The notes: generated by a model from the letters alone, not told the origin. Shown: positions 34,374 to 44,023, counted from the first letter of the stretch. The stretch: DNA of 64,000 bases from Bin87 sp965261925 (GCA_965261925.1 OZ253486.1:2170001-2234000); one strand, 5' to 3'. A program made the numbers and translations.

Positions 34374-35168
34374 ATGATCCGATTGGGTGCAACAGGCTCT
34401 CAGGCACACCTCGACCTGTGCCGCGCGCTGGAAACCGTGTTTCGTCGCGATGGCGTCGAGTTCGATTGGGTGCTCTATTCCGGTTACGACGAGATGGTGG
34501 ATGCCTTCGTACGCGGCGAAATAAATTTGGCATGGAACGGGCCGCTATCTCATGTAAAGATGCGGCGGGCTCTGGCCGATGGCGCCCCCGTGCTGGCCCT
34601 GAGGGACGTCGACATCGGGTTCACCACCCGGTTCATCACCCGCGCCGACTCCGCCATTGATACTGTTGAAGACCTGCCCGGTACCCGCTTCGCATTTGCC
34701 GCGCGAGACTCAGTGGAAGCCGGATTGTTACCGGTGCATTTCCTGAAAGAATTGGGCATCAACCCCTCGCATTCTTTGGCCGCGGCGGACTTCTTTGACC
34801 AGCGCGAGCCTCAGCATTCCTCAGACCAGGTTGACGTGGCTCTTCAGGTGCTCAACCGATCCTACGACGCTGGCGCCATCAGCGCTCGCGCCATGGATAC
34901 CTTGAAGGACCGACACGGCGTTGATGCCGACCAGCTGCGCGTCTTCTGGACCAGCCCCGGCTACAGCCATTGCTGCTTCACGGCAAGACCAGAGATCGAC
35001 CCGGGTGAGGCAGCACAGGTCACCGCCGCTTTGGTTGCCGTGGACGATGGCGATGAGGCCGGCCGTGCGGTCTTGAAAGCCGAGGCTTGCGACAGGTTAT
35101 TGCCTGGCATCGAAGACGGCTGGGAGCTGGTAGAAGCGGCCGCCCTCTCTGAAGGCCTCCTTTATTGA
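34374..35168 (+). CDS. Phosphate/phosphonate-type ABC transporter substrate-binding protein (PhnD-like)
   Basis: 264 residues. FDWVLYSGYDEMVDAFVRGEINLAWNGPLSHVKM is the PhnD-type first lobe, and EDLPGTRFAFAARDSVEAGLLPVHFLKELGI is the second-lobe hinge. No signal peptide or lipobox is present when started at ATG 34374, which has an excellent GGGAGGTGAT at 34361-34370. The frame is open further upstream but has no good start. No permease or ATPase gene is adjacent, so it may work with a distant transporter or act as a cytosolic ligand-binding protein. Ligand uncertain. Confidence 0.8.
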   Translation: MIRLGATGSQAHLDLCRALETVFRRDGVEFDWVLYSGYDEMVDAFVRGEINLAWNGPLSHVKMRRALADGAPVLALRDVDIGFTTRFITRADSAIDTVEDLPGTRFAFAARDSVEAGLLPVHFLKELGINPSHSLAAADFFDQREPQHSSDQVDVALQVLNRSYDAGAISARAMDTLKDRHGVDADQLRVFWTSPGYSHCCFTARPEIDPGEAAQVTAALVAVDDGDEAGRAVLKAEACDRLLPGIEDGWELVEAAALSEGLLY

Positions 35169-35276
35169 TCCTCTTTGGGCGGCATGGTTCAGCGCCAACC
35201 AAGGGCGCGGGGAAGATCGTTCGCTGGTGCCTGCCCAATCGAAATGACCTAGCTCCAGATCAGGGGAGTTTGCACT

Positions 35277-36179
35277 TTGACTGAAAAAATCGGTTTCATC
35301 GGTTTGGGTCGCATGGGTCTGCCCATGTCTTACAACCTGTTGCGCGCTGGCTATGACCTTACGGTTCACAATCGTAGCCAGGAGAAGGTTCGCCAGATTG
35401 CTGATGCCGGAGCGTCGGCGGCGACTTCGACCGCCGAGGTCATGGCCAATTGCGACATCGTGCTGGCCTGTCTGCCTGACGTGGCAACCTGCGAGGCGGT
35501 TCTCCTCGGTGACGACGGCGCTCTGCCCAACGCGCGCCACGGCCAGATCATCGTTGACCACAGCACCGTCGGCGCGGCGACTTCCAAAGCCTGCGCCGCA
35601 GTCGCCGAGAACCGAGGCGCGATGTTCCTCGACGCACCCATCAGCGGCGGAACCGAGCGGGCCACCGACGGCAGCCTGACCATCATGGTGGGCGGCCCGG
35701 CGGAAGCTTACCGGGCGGTTCAGCCTCTGTTCGATGTTATGGGAGCCGTCGTGCACCATGTTGGTCCAACCGGTTCCGGCACCGCCGCCAAGTTGGTAAA
35801 CCAACTGCTGGTCGGCGTCCACAAGGTGGCGGCGGCGGAAGCCATGCTGCTGGCTGCCAAGTCAGGGGCCGATCCGGCGCTGGTGTTTGAACTCGTCAAC
35901 TCGGGATGGGGACAGAGTTTCATCCTGGGGCGCAATGCTCCGGCCATGCTCGATCGTGATTTCGACGGCATTCGGACCCAACTGCGCGTGTTCCTCAAGG
36001 ATCTCGGCCTCATCCAGGAGATGGCGAGGGATTTGGGGACTCCAATCCCGGGAGGCGACCTCGCTTATCGTCTCTTCCAGGAAGCGGTGGACCAGGGCCT
36101 CGGAGACTTGGATGGCGCGGCCATCGTCCTGCCGATGGAAGAGCAGGCCCATTTCCAGATACAACGCACGGGCGGGTGA
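35277..36179 (+). CDS. NAD(P)-dependent beta-hydroxyacid dehydrogenase (HIBADH family)
   Basis: 300 residues. The Rossmann start IGFIGLGRMGLPMSYNLLRAGY is typical. DHSTVGAATSKACA, DAPISGGTERATDGSLTIMVGG (substrate loop) and GPTGSGTAAKLVNQLLVG (catalytic Lys) follow in order. It oxidises a 3-hydroxyacid such as 3-hydroxyisobutyrate, tartronate semialdehyde or a relative. Start is TTG 35277, with GGGGAG at about 35263-35268. It is followed by an aminotransferase; together they could interconvert a branched-chain or hydroxy-acid metabolite. Confidence 0.92.
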   Translation: MTEKIGFIGLGRMGLPMSYNLLRAGYDLTVHNRSQEKVRQIADAGASAATSTAEVMANCDIVLACLPDVATCEAVLLGDDGALPNARHGQIIVDHSTVGAATSKACAAVAENRGAMFLDAPISGGTERATDGSLTIMVGGPAEAYRAVQPLFDVMGAVVHHVGPTGSGTAAKLVNQLLVGVHKVAAAEAMLLAAKSGADPALVFELVNSGWGQSFILGRNAPAMLDRDFDGIRTQLRVFLKDLGLIQEMARDLGTPIPGGDLAYRLFQEAVDQGLGDLDGAAIVLPMEEQAHFQIQRTGG

Positions 36180-36221
36180 ACCGGCAGGGAAGCGCCGCAA
36201 TCGTGGCAAAGGATGGTAACC

Positions 36222-37136
36222 ATGGCAGACGATAAAATCGTCTATTTCAACGGTCACATGACGCCTGCCGATCAGGTGGGCATTTCGATCTATGACCGCG
36301 GCTTCTTATACGGCGACGCGGTGTTCGACGCCACTCGTACCTTCGGCGGCCAGACCTTCCGACTGGATCGGCACATTGACCGCCTGTACAACTCTCTCCG
36401 TTACCTGCGCATCGATGTCGAAATGAGCAAGGCGGAGATGACGGAAGCCACCGAAGCGGTGGTCGCGCGGAATCACCCCCTGCTCCCTCAAGGCCAGGAT
36501 ATGTGGGTGATGCAGCGCATCAGCCGCGGAGTTGAAGGACCTGATCGCGTCGGGGGGATTCAGCCCACCATCATCATTGAGAGCCATGCAATTCCCTTCG
36601 CCGCCCGTGCCCCGCTGTATCGGGACGGCGCCCGTATCAGTACTCCGTCCGTTCCACGCATCCCTCCCCGGTTCCTCAGCCCCCGCGCCAAGACCCACAA
36701 CTACCTCAACCTCATCATGGGCGAACTGGAGGTGCACGGCGAAGACCCGGATGCTTGGGCGATTCTGCTGGACGAATTCGGCAATCTGACTGAGGGTCGA
36801 GGCAGCAACGTCTTCCTGGTCAAGGACGGCGCGGTAATGACGCCCAAGTCGCAGTACGTGTTGGAGGGAGTGACCCGAAACCAGACGCTCGAACTCGCAG
36901 ATGGGCTCGGCATACCCACCACCGAATGCGACATTGATCTGTACGACGCCTACACCGCCGACGAGGCATTCCTGACCTCCACCAGCCTGTGCATCTGCCC
37001 CGTGTCAGCGGTCAACGGCGCAACCGTCGGCGATGGCGACGTTCCGGGGCCCGTCACCCACCGCCTAATGAGCGCTTTCAGCGATCTCGTCGGCATGGAC
37101 TTCGCCGAACAATACCTTGCGTACCTGCCTGCGTAG
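36222..37136 (+). CDS. Class IV aminotransferase (branched-chain / D-amino-acid type)
   Basis: 304 residues; PLP-dependent transaminase. Blocks: SIYDRGFLYGDAVFD near residue 25, the PLP lysine in RAKTHNYLNLIMGELEV, DEFGNLTEGRGSNVFLVKDG (phosphate-binding cup) and VTRNQTLELADGLGIPTTECDI. It fits the IlvE-like group; exact substrate is unclear. ATG 36222 is preferred over 36213 because AAAGGATGG sits about 8 nt in front of it. It follows the HIBADH-like gene with 42 nt between. Confidence 0.9.
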   Translation: MADDKIVYFNGHMTPADQVGISIYDRGFLYGDAVFDATRTFGGQTFRLDRHIDRLYNSLRYLRIDVEMSKAEMTEATEAVVARNHPLLPQGQDMWVMQRISRGVEGPDRVGGIQPTIIIESHAIPFAARAPLYRDGARISTPSVPRIPPRFLSPRAKTHNYLNLIMGELEVHGEDPDAWAILLDEFGNLTEGRGSNVFLVKDGAVMTPKSQYVLEGVTRNQTLELADGLGIPTTECDIDLYDAYTADEAFLTSTSLCICPVSAVNGATVGDGDVPGPVTHRLMSAFSDLVGMDFAEQYLAYLPA

Positions 37137-37175
37137 CGCGCTTTCGCTTTCACACTCTTGCCCAGGAGGCAAACC

Positions 37176-38093
37176 ATGCCCGAATACTTGGAAGGAATTG
37201 TCGAGTCTGGCCAGGAGGCACAGCAGCTTGCCACGGATTTCGCGTTCACCGAGGGTCCGCTCTGGCATCCGGACGGCTACTGGCTGTTTGTGGATCTGAG
37301 GCGGGAGCCGCCCGTCATTCACCGCATGTCTCCGGCCGGGGGAACGCCCGACGTCATCCGCGAACCCAGCGGCGGCACCAACGGCATGACCCTGGATCTC
37401 CAGGGCCGCCTGCTCATGTGCGAGGGCGACAACCGGCGCATAACCCGCATGGAGCCCGACGGCACCATCAACGTGGTGGCGGACCGGTGGGACGGCAAGC
37501 GCTTCCATCGCCCCAATGACATCGTCTGTCGCAGCGACGGCAGTATCTTCATCACCAACCCCAGCGGGCGTGTTCCCGAAGAGGATCAGGAGATCGAGTT
37601 CCCCGGCACCATACACCGGATCGCGCCCGATGGCACGGTGGAAATGTCCGCCCACGACATCGATTTTCCCAACGGCATCGCCTTCTCGCCCGACGAATCC
37701 GTGCTCTACGTGTCCAACACGCGCAAACTCGGCGAGCGACCGGACCAGTATTGGGACGGCGAGGTCAAGCAAAACCAGTTCATCCAGGCTTACGACGTGG
37801 CCGCCGACGGCTCCTTGAGCAACAGCCGCGTCTTCGGCAGCATGGCCTCGGCCGAGGATGGCGTCCCCGATGGCATGAAAGTCGACGCTGAAGGCCGCGT
37901 GTATTGCACCGGCTCCGGCGGCGTGTGGGTGTTTGCCCCGGACGGCCAGCACCTTGGCATCATCCGAGTACCGGAAATACCCGCCAACTGCGCTTTCGGA
38001 GGCCCGGACTTTCGCACGATGCTGTTCACCGCCCGCACGTCGGTGTACAGCTTGCGCATGACGACGCCGGGCGCCCCGCTGCCCCGAGCGTAA
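37176..38093 (+). CDS. SMP-30/gluconolactonase/LRE-family lactonase
   Basis: 305-residue six-bladed beta-propeller. The metal-site Glu is in DFAFTEGPLWHPDG, Asn in FHRPNDIVCRSDGS, and Asp in VPDGMKVDAEGRVY; the motif FPNGIAFSPDESVLYVSNT is typical. It hydrolyses a sugar lactone or similar ester with a divalent metal. ATG 37176 has AGGAGG at 37163-37168, so translation from the earlier in-frame TTG is unlikely. Part of the catabolic block on +. Confidence 0.92.
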   Translation: MPEYLEGIVESGQEAQQLATDFAFTEGPLWHPDGYWLFVDLRREPPVIHRMSPAGGTPDVIREPSGGTNGMTLDLQGRLLMCEGDNRRITRMEPDGTINVVADRWDGKRFHRPNDIVCRSDGSIFITNPSGRVPEEDQEIEFPGTIHRIAPDGTVEMSAHDIDFPNGIAFSPDESVLYVSNTRKLGERPDQYWDGEVKQNQFIQAYDVAADGSLSNSRVFGSMASAEDGVPDGMKVDAEGRVYCTGSGGVWVFAPDGQHLGIIRVPEIPANCAFGGPDFRTMLFTARTSVYSLRMTTPGAPLPRA

Positions 38094-38107
38094 TTCCCGG
38101 AGCGAAC

Positions 38108-39241
38108 ATGCGAGAATTTGACGCAATTGTGATCGGAGTCGGCGGCATGGGGAGTGCCGCCGTCTACCACTTGGCCCGGCGCGGCTGGCGGGTGCTCGGT
38201 CTCGAACAGTACGACATACCTAACGAGATGGGCTCATCCCACGGTGTCAGCCGCATGATTCGTCTGGCCTACCACGAGGATCCCTCCTACGTTCCGCTGC
38301 TCTATCGGGCCTATGAACTCTGGCACCAACTGGAAAACCTGGCCGGCGAAAAGCTCCTGGTTACCACCGGGTGCGTGCGCGGGGGCGTCGGCGCGAGCCA
38401 ACTGCTCGAGGGATCTCTGGAGACGGTGAAGCAACATCACCTCCCTTACCGCATACTCAGCGGGCCCGAGGTGAACCGTGAATGGCCCGGCTATCAACTC
38501 CCCGAAGAGGCGGAAATGCTTTACGAACAACAGGGAGGGTTCGTACTCTCTGAGCGTTGTATCGTCGGACACGTCTCCGCCGCGCTGGAATTGGGCGCCG
38601 AAGTGCATGGCCGGGAGGCCGCGGTGAGCTGGGAGCCCACAGCGGGCGGGGGAGTGGTCGTGTCCACCGACAAGGACACTTATACGGCCCGCCGCCTGAT
38701 CGTCACCGCCGGAGCCTGGGCCGGTAAGGTGGCTCCTGAAGTCGCAACCCACGCCGTTCCCGAGCGGCAGGTATTGGGCTGGTTCGCCCCCTACCGCCCG
38801 GAGCTGTTCCGCCCGGAGAACTTCCCGGTCTTTGGCATAGAGGTCGAAGAAGGCCGTTTCTACGGTTTCCCGTCCTACGGCATACCGGGGTTCAAGTTGG
38901 GCATGTTCAACCACTTCCGTGAGCAGGTCGATCCGGACACCATGGACCGCGAACCCAACGCCCGGGACGAGGCAGCCCTCCGCCAGTTCACCGAGCGTTA
39001 CTTCCCGGAAGCTGCCGGTCCCACCCTCGCGCTGAAGACCTGCATGTTCACCAACACGCCCGATGAACATTTCATCATAGACACGCTGTCCGACCACCCG
39101 CAGGTTTCTGTCGCCGCCGGGTTTTCGGGACACGGGTTCAAGTTCGCCAGTGTGGTGGGCGAAATCATGGCCGACCTGGCGGAGCACGGCCAAACGGATC
39201 ACGACATCGGGCTGTTCAAGCTGGGCCGTTTTACTGACTGA
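38108..39241 (+). CDS. FAD-dependent sarcosine-oxidase / N-methyltryptophan-oxidase-like enzyme
   Basis: 377 residues. The N-terminal FAD Rossmann motif is IVIGVGGMGSAAVYHLARRG, followed by LEQYDIPNEMGSSHGVSRMIRLAYHEDPSYVPLL, the MSOX-family block. The C-terminal KTCMFTNTPDEHFIIDTLSDHPQV and AGFSGHGFKF complete the flavin site, with Cys in KTCMFTNT at the usual covalent-FAD position. It oxidises a secondary or N-methyl amine, producing H2O2 and often formaldehyde. ATG 38108 has GGAG just before it. 14 nt after the lactonase gene. Confidence 0.92.
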   Translation: MREFDAIVIGVGGMGSAAVYHLARRGWRVLGLEQYDIPNEMGSSHGVSRMIRLAYHEDPSYVPLLYRAYELWHQLENLAGEKLLVTTGCVRGGVGASQLLEGSLETVKQHHLPYRILSGPEVNREWPGYQLPEEAEMLYEQQGGFVLSERCIVGHVSAALELGAEVHGREAAVSWEPTAGGGVVVSTDKDTYTARRLIVTAGAWAGKVAPEVATHAVPERQVLGWFAPYRPELFRPENFPVFGIEVEEGRFYGFPSYGIPGFKLGMFNHFREQVDPDTMDREPNARDEAALRQFTERYFPEAAGPTLALKTCMFTNTPDEHFIIDTLSDHPQVSVAAGFSGHGFKFASVVGEIMADLAEHGQTDHDIGLFKLGRFTD

Positions 39242-39274
39242 TGCTACTCGACACCCTGTCGACAGGTGACCATC

Positions 39275-40078
39275 ATGGTGAGTAACCAGTTCCACAACCC
39301 CTTTCCGGGTATGAACCCATACTTGGAATCGGTTCCTTGGTGGAGGGAAATACACAACACTCTCATCAGCGAAATCCGCTTCTTCCTGCGGGAGACACTG
39401 CCAGTCAGGTATTTGGTAACCATGGAGGAGCGAGCGACCATAGTGCACAACCCGCCGGAAGATCCGCCGCGGAGATACGCCGTAATACCGGATATCACCG
39501 TTTCTGGTGCAAGGGACCTGGCCCGCGACAATGCCGGAAGACTCGACGGTGAGGCGGTGACGGTCGTGTTGCCGGATGTTTACCCCGCATACGAACGTTT
39601 TATTCAAATCAACGCGGAAAACCGCCAGGAAGCGGTAACCATCATTGAGGTGCTCTCACCAACCAACAAACACCCGGGCCGGGGACGGAACAATTATTTG
39701 CAGAACAGGCACCAAATCCTCAACAGCTCCACTACCCATCTGGTAGAGATAGACCTCCTGCGAGATGGAATCCCCATGCCGGTAGTCGGCTTTGACGCGG
39801 ACGATCCTTATCGGCTCATGGTAAGTCGGAACGAATTGCGTCCATCAGCTGACTTGTACCCATTCACTTTACAGTCTAGTGTACCGGAGATCCGGATTCC
39901 GCTCCTGAATCCGGACGAAGAGTCTGTTCTCAATTTAGGGGTCATCATGGGCGACATCTATCTGCGAGGCTATTTGGGAAGAGGCTTGGATTACCGGATA
40001 GATCCCTCAGGCCCATTGTCGCAAAATGACCGAGTGTGGCTAGATGTACTGTTACGAGAGCAGGGCCTCCGCTCATGA
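39275..40078 (+). CDS. DUF4058 family protein
   Basis: 267 residues. FPGMNPYLESVPWWREIHNTLI at the N-terminus, RYAVIPDITV and VTIIEVLSPTNKHPGRGRNNYLQNRHQIL are characteristic of DUF4058, whose function is unknown; the E-V-L-S-P-x-N-K block recalls the Restriction-endonuclease-like Uma2 group (speculative). Its DNA is less GC-rich and its codon use differs from the neighbouring enzyme genes, hinting at later acquisition. Start ATG 39275 with AGGTGA at 39264-39269; GTG 39266 is possible. Confidence 0.85.
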   Translation: MVSNQFHNPFPGMNPYLESVPWWREIHNTLISEIRFFLRETLPVRYLVTMEERATIVHNPPEDPPRRYAVIPDITVSGARDLARDNAGRLDGEAVTVVLPDVYPAYERFIQINAENRQEAVTIIEVLSPTNKHPGRGRNNYLQNRHQILNSSTTHLVEIDLLRDGIPMPVVGFDADDPYRLMVSRNELRPSADLYPFTLQSSVPEIRIPLLNPDEESVLNLGVIMGDIYLRGYLGRGLDYRIDPSGPLSQNDRVWLDVLLREQGLRS

Positions 40079-40132
40079 ATGCTATTTGCGTCCAGCCGCT
40101 CCCGTAAGACTACGCGCTTGAGGCACACTGCA

Positions 40133-41308
40133 ATGAAAATCACCGAGGTTGAGGCAATCGCGCTGGTCTGGCCCGCGCCAGATCGCGAGTATTGGACCGC
40201 CCTCCGGCCCATCGGCCGGGTCAGCGAGCTCCTGGTCCGCGTCCACACCGACGCCGGCTTTTATGGCATTGGCGAAGCCCACGGAGCGGGACAGGGCTTC
40301 GCCGGAGTTTATCGCCAGGATAGCGACGGTTCCATACATGCCGACGGCGCTTCGCGTGCTGTGGTCGATTTGCTCAAACCGATGCTGGTAGGACGGGATC
40401 CGGTTGACCACGAACGGCTCTGGGACGAAATGTTCGGGTTGTGCCATCAAATCGGCTGGGCTGCGTCCGGGTTCGGACGCCCCCAGATCCTCACCGCGTT
40501 GGCGGCGGTGGATATCGCCCCTTGGGATATAAAGGGTAAGGCGGCCGGGATGCCAGTGTACAAGTTGCTCGGCGGCCACTCCAACACCGCGCCCTGCTAC
40601 GTTACCGGCGGCTACTACCAGGAGGGCAAGTCCACCGGCGACCTCGTCCAGGAATGCGAGACCTACGTTGACATGGGTTATGAGGCCATCAAGCTGAAGA
40701 TCGGCCACGTCAATCTTACGGAGGACTATGAGCGCGTCCGCGCGGTTCGCAACTCCGTCGGCGAGAGCATTGACATAATGGTTGACGTCAACGAAGGGTG
40801 GGACGTCGATACCGCCATTCGCGGCGCCCGGATGCTGGAACCACTCAACATCCGTTGGCTGGAGGAACCCGTCCACTGGTACGACCGTGTCGAGGGACTG
40901 GGCAAGGTTGCCGCGTCAACCACCATCCCCATCGCCTCAGGGGAAAACGCGGTGACCCGCTGGGACGCCCGCGACCTCATCCGCCGGGGCGGGGTGCGCG
41001 TGATGCAGTATGACAGCACCCGCAACGGAGGCGTCACCGAGTGCTTGCGTATCGCGGGGTTGTGCTCCGCCGAGAACGTGCGCTTGGCTCCCCATCATGA
41101 TCCTCAGGTACACGGCCACCTCGTGGCCGGACTGTCCGTCGGCGAGATCTGCGAGACCTTTCCGTCAGCGGACCGGGACCCAATATGGGAAGAACTCTTC
41201 ACCGCCAGGCCCGACATCGTCGCCGGGAAGATCACCCTTTCGGATCGACCGGGATGGGGTGTCGAGCTGGACGAACGGACCCTGGAACGGCGGGGTACCT
41301 GGGCGTAG
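40133..41308 (+). CDS. Mandelate racemase / muconate lactonising enzyme-type enolase-superfamily protein
   Basis: 391 residues. The N-terminal capping domain is followed by a barrel with K-x-K in AIKLKIGH, metal ligands Asp in VDVNEGW, Glu in LEEPVHW and Glu in SGENAVT, and a His pair in LAPHHDP. It would abstract a proton next to a carboxylate, typically dehydrating a sugar acid or racemising. SAR202-type Chloroflexota are known for many such paralogues. ATG 40133 has GAGG at about 40119. crcB starts 1 nt after the stop. Confidence 0.9.
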   Translation: MKITEVEAIALVWPAPDREYWTALRPIGRVSELLVRVHTDAGFYGIGEAHGAGQGFAGVYRQDSDGSIHADGASRAVVDLLKPMLVGRDPVDHERLWDEMFGLCHQIGWAASGFGRPQILTALAAVDIAPWDIKGKAAGMPVYKLLGGHSNTAPCYVTGGYYQEGKSTGDLVQECETYVDMGYEAIKLKIGHVNLTEDYERVRAVRNSVGESIDIMVDVNEGWDVDTAIRGARMLEPLNIRWLEEPVHWYDRVEGLGKVAASTTIPIASGENAVTRWDARDLIRRGGVRVMQYDSTRNGGVTECLRIAGLCSAENVRLAPHHDPQVHGHLVAGLSVGEICETFPSADRDPIWEELFTARPDIVAGKITLSDRPGWGVELDERTLERRGTWA

Positions 41309-41309
41309 C

Positions 41310-41684
41310 GTGGTCTGGCTGCTGGTGGCGGCCGGGGGCGCCGCGGGTTCCGTGCTGCGCTATGGCGCGGGGCGACTGGCGGCCCAACTCCTGGGCGCGG
41401 ACACGGTGGTCGGTACCTTTGCCGTCAACGTCATCGGGTCTTTCGCTCTGGGCGTGCTGGCAACAGTTTTCATAACGCGAACCGAGTGGCCGCTGGAACT
41501 GCGCGCCATGTTGACCGTCGGCCTGCTGGGCGGCTTCACCACTTTTTCCACCCTGGCCTACGATGGCGTGCGGCTCATGTCCGGCGGAGAGCTTGGTCGC
41601 GCCGGCATCTCAATCGCCGCCAATCTCGCCATTGGCCTGGCTGCTGCCTACGCCGGCGTACTGGTCGGCCGCGCTGTGTCGTAA
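41310..41684 (+). CDS. crcB: Fluoride channel CrcB/Fluc
   Basis: 124 residues, four membrane helices. VAAGGAAGSVLRYGAGRL, GTFAVNVIGSFALGVL and GLLGGFTTFSTLAYDG are the defining Fluc motifs. It exports fluoride passively as a dual-topology dimer. A GTG at 41310 is the natural start because LLVAAGGAAGS then begins helix 1; the gene starts 1 nt after the enolase-superfamily gene's stop. Only one copy is present here, consistent with a homodimer. Confidence 0.94.
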   Translation: MVWLLVAAGGAAGSVLRYGAGRLAAQLLGADTVVGTFAVNVIGSFALGVLATVFITRTEWPLELRAMLTVGLLGGFTTFSTLAYDGVRLMSGGELGRAGISIAANLAIGLAAAYAGVLVGRAVS

Positions 41685-41836
41685 AATCTCTCCGGGTTCC
41701 CGTTTGCTTCGATCCTCCCAGATTGCTTCGATCCTCCGATGTAATTCCGATAGCCCCTTCAACGCGACCATTCAATGTTGAGCAAAGCGCGCAGCGTCGG
41801 CTATAATCAATCCAAACTGTGAATCACCAGAAAGCT

Positions 41837-43096
41837 ATGCCCGTAGACTATTACGAAACCCTCGGCGTCGACCGGGGAGCCAATGAAGAAGAGATCCGCC
41901 GCGCCTTCCGCAGGAAGGCGATGGAATTTCATCCCGACCGGAACAAAACCCCCGGCGCCGAGGACACGTTTAAGGAAATCAACGAAGCCTATCAGGTCCT
42001 CAGCGACCAGGAAAAGCGCACGCGCTATGACCGTTTCGGCCACGCCGGCGTAAACGGCGGCGGCGACCAGCCATCTGACGGCTTCGATCCGTTCGGCGGT
42101 TTCGGCGATATTTTCGACACCTTTTTCGGAGGTGGGGGGCGTACCGCCAATCAGCCGCGGAGCGGAGAGGACATCAGTCAACGGGTCAACCTGACCTTTG
42201 AAGAGGCGATATTCGGTTGCGACAAGGACATCGAAGTCAATCGGGTGGAGCCTTGTCACCACTGCTCCGGTGGCGGTAACGAGCCCGGAACCGCCATCAG
42301 CACGTGCCGCACATGCAACGGCAGCGGCCAGGTGCGGCGCGCTCAGCGCAGCGTGTTCGGTCAGTTTGCGGTTACCACTCCTTGTTCCAGCTGTAATGGC
42401 AACGGTCGCTCCATTGAGACTCCTTGCACCAACTGCCGCGCCCGGGGCTTCGAACGGCGTCGTCGTACCAGGACAGTCACCATCCCCGCCGGTGTCGACA
42501 ACGGCATGCAGGTACGTATCACCGGCGAGGGTGACGCGGGAGGACACGGTGGGCCGCCCGGCAATCTTTACGTCCAGATACAAGTACGAGAGCACTCGCT
42601 TTTCGTTCGGGACGATTCCGACCTGGTTTACCGCGCATCGCTCAATATGGCTGAAGCCGCTTTGGGACTGACCAAGCTCATTCCTACGTTGGAAGGCGAC
42701 GATGTAGACTTGGAAATACCGGCAGGCACCCAATCCGGCAGCCAGTTCCGCGTTCGTGGGCGTGGCGTCCCCCGCATCCGTCGCGACGGAAGGCCCACGG
42801 ATAGCCGCGGAGACATTCGCGTGTTGGTCGAGGTGGATATACCGTCCAGGCTGAACAAGTACCAGCGACAATTGGTCGAGGACTTGGCTTACTCCTTGGC
42901 CAATGACGGCAAGAAGCCTCCGCCGCCCCCGCGCAAAAAGCGTGTCAGCAGTCGCAAGTCGGTCACAAACGACGCTGATGAACCGGAAGAGCCGGCCATC
43001 GACGCCAGTTCGGAACCGGAAGAGCCGCAAAACGACGACAGGCAACGCGGCCTGTTCGACCGGATCAAGGACACCCTATCTCCTGGAGGCGAGTAA
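41837..43096 (+). CDS. dnaJ: Chaperone DnaJ
   Basis: 419 residues; Hsp70 co-chaperone. J-domain (DYYETLGVDRGANEEEIRRAFRRKA, HPD in FHPDRNK) at residues 3-65, a Gly/Phe-rich linker, then four CxxCxGxG-type zinc modules (CHHCSGGG, CRTCNGSG, CSSCNGNG, CTNCRARG), then two client-binding beta domains. After ~360 there is a basic Pro stretch and an acidic tail not typical of DnaJ. Start ATG 41837. No dnaK or grpE is nearby. Confidence 0.94.
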   Translation: MPVDYYETLGVDRGANEEEIRRAFRRKAMEFHPDRNKTPGAEDTFKEINEAYQVLSDQEKRTRYDRFGHAGVNGGGDQPSDGFDPFGGFGDIFDTFFGGGGRTANQPRSGEDISQRVNLTFEEAIFGCDKDIEVNRVEPCHHCSGGGNEPGTAISTCRTCNGSGQVRRAQRSVFGQFAVTTPCSSCNGNGRSIETPCTNCRARGFERRRRTRTVTIPAGVDNGMQVRITGEGDAGGHGGPPGNLYVQIQVREHSLFVRDDSDLVYRASLNMAEAALGLTKLIPTLEGDDVDLEIPAGTQSGSQFRVRGRGVPRIRRDGRPTDSRGDIRVLVEVDIPSRLNKYQRQLVEDLAYSLANDGKKPPPPPRKKRVSSRKSVTNDADEPEEPAIDASSEPEEPQNDDRQRGLFDRIKDTLSPGGE

Positions 43097-43146
43097 ATTC
43101 ACCATGTCCAAAGGGTTGACCTCGCCATGGTTACTGTGAGGGCCTG

Positions 43147-44007
43147 ATGTCCTGGCACGAACTGAGCATCAACGTTCCCTTCGAATACGTCGAGCCCGTG
43201 TCCTACCTCTTTGAGCGGTACGGATACGGGCTGAGCGTGGAAACCAAGCCCGGCGAATACGCGATAATGCGCTCCTATCTGCCGAGCCTGTCCCGGCAGC
43301 GGCTGGCCCACATTGAGGTGGGGATCAGATTGGCGTCCAGCGTCGCTGACTTGGGCGAGTTGCAAATCCGTCCCCTCAACGACAACGAGGATTGGCGCAA
43401 CAACTGGAAGCAGCACTTCACCCTGCTTCGGGTGGGTCACAATCTGGTGATCAAGCCCTCGTGGATCGATTACGAAGCCCAGCCTGACGACGTGCTCGTC
43501 GAGCTCGACCCGGGTTTGGCTTTCGGCACCGGATATCACCCCACCACGTACTCTTGTCTGGAAGCCCTCGAAGAAAAGGTCCGCCCCGGGAGCACCGTCC
43601 TCGACGTGGGAACCGGCTCCGGGATACTGACCGTCGCGGCGGCCAAGCTGGGCGCCGGCCACGTCACTGCGGTGGACATCGACGGACACGCGGTCCGCGC
43701 CGCCCAGCGAAACTTCCGGCGCACCGGCATTTCGCACCTCGTCAACGCCCAATCCGGCAGCGTCCCGGGGGCGGCTACACGAGGCTATAGCTACGATATC
43801 GCCGTTGCCAATATCAGCGCCCGGGGCATTCGGATGGTAGCCCCGGCAATTCCTGATCTCTTGGCGGTGGGAGGGGTGTTTATCGCCTCGGGCATCATTG
43901 TGGACCAACACGACGAAGCGGTTTCGGCCATTAACGACGTTGGGTTGGTGATTGGCGAAATCCGGCAAAAAGAAGACTGGATCACCATCCTCAGCGGGCA
44001 CAAGTAG
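43147..44007 (+). CDS. prmA: Ribosomal protein L11 methyltransferase
   Basis: 286 residues; SAM-dependent methylation of ribosomal protein L11. The N-terminal L11-recognition domain starts WHELSINVPFEYVEPVSYLFE. The catalytic part has FGTGYHPTTYSCLEALE, VLDVGTGSGILTVAAAKLGA (SAM site) and AVDIDGHAVRAA. NISARGI replaces the usual N-I-L-A/S motif. dnaJ-prmA adjacency is common. The 3' end is followed within 17 nt by the kinase-like gene. Confidence 0.95.
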   Translation: MSWHELSINVPFEYVEPVSYLFERYGYGLSVETKPGEYAIMRSYLPSLSRQRLAHIEVGIRLASSVADLGELQIRPLNDNEDWRNNWKQHFTLLRVGHNLVIKPSWIDYEAQPDDVLVELDPGLAFGTGYHPTTYSCLEALEEKVRPGSTVLDVGTGSGILTVAAAKLGAGHVTAVDIDGHAVRAAQRNFRRTGISHLVNAQSGSVPGAATRGYSYDIAVANISARGIRMVAPAIPDLLAVGGVFIASGIIVDQHDEAVSAINDVGLVIGEIRQKEDWITILSGHK

Positions 44008-44023
44008 GCCGGGTTTGCAGGTC

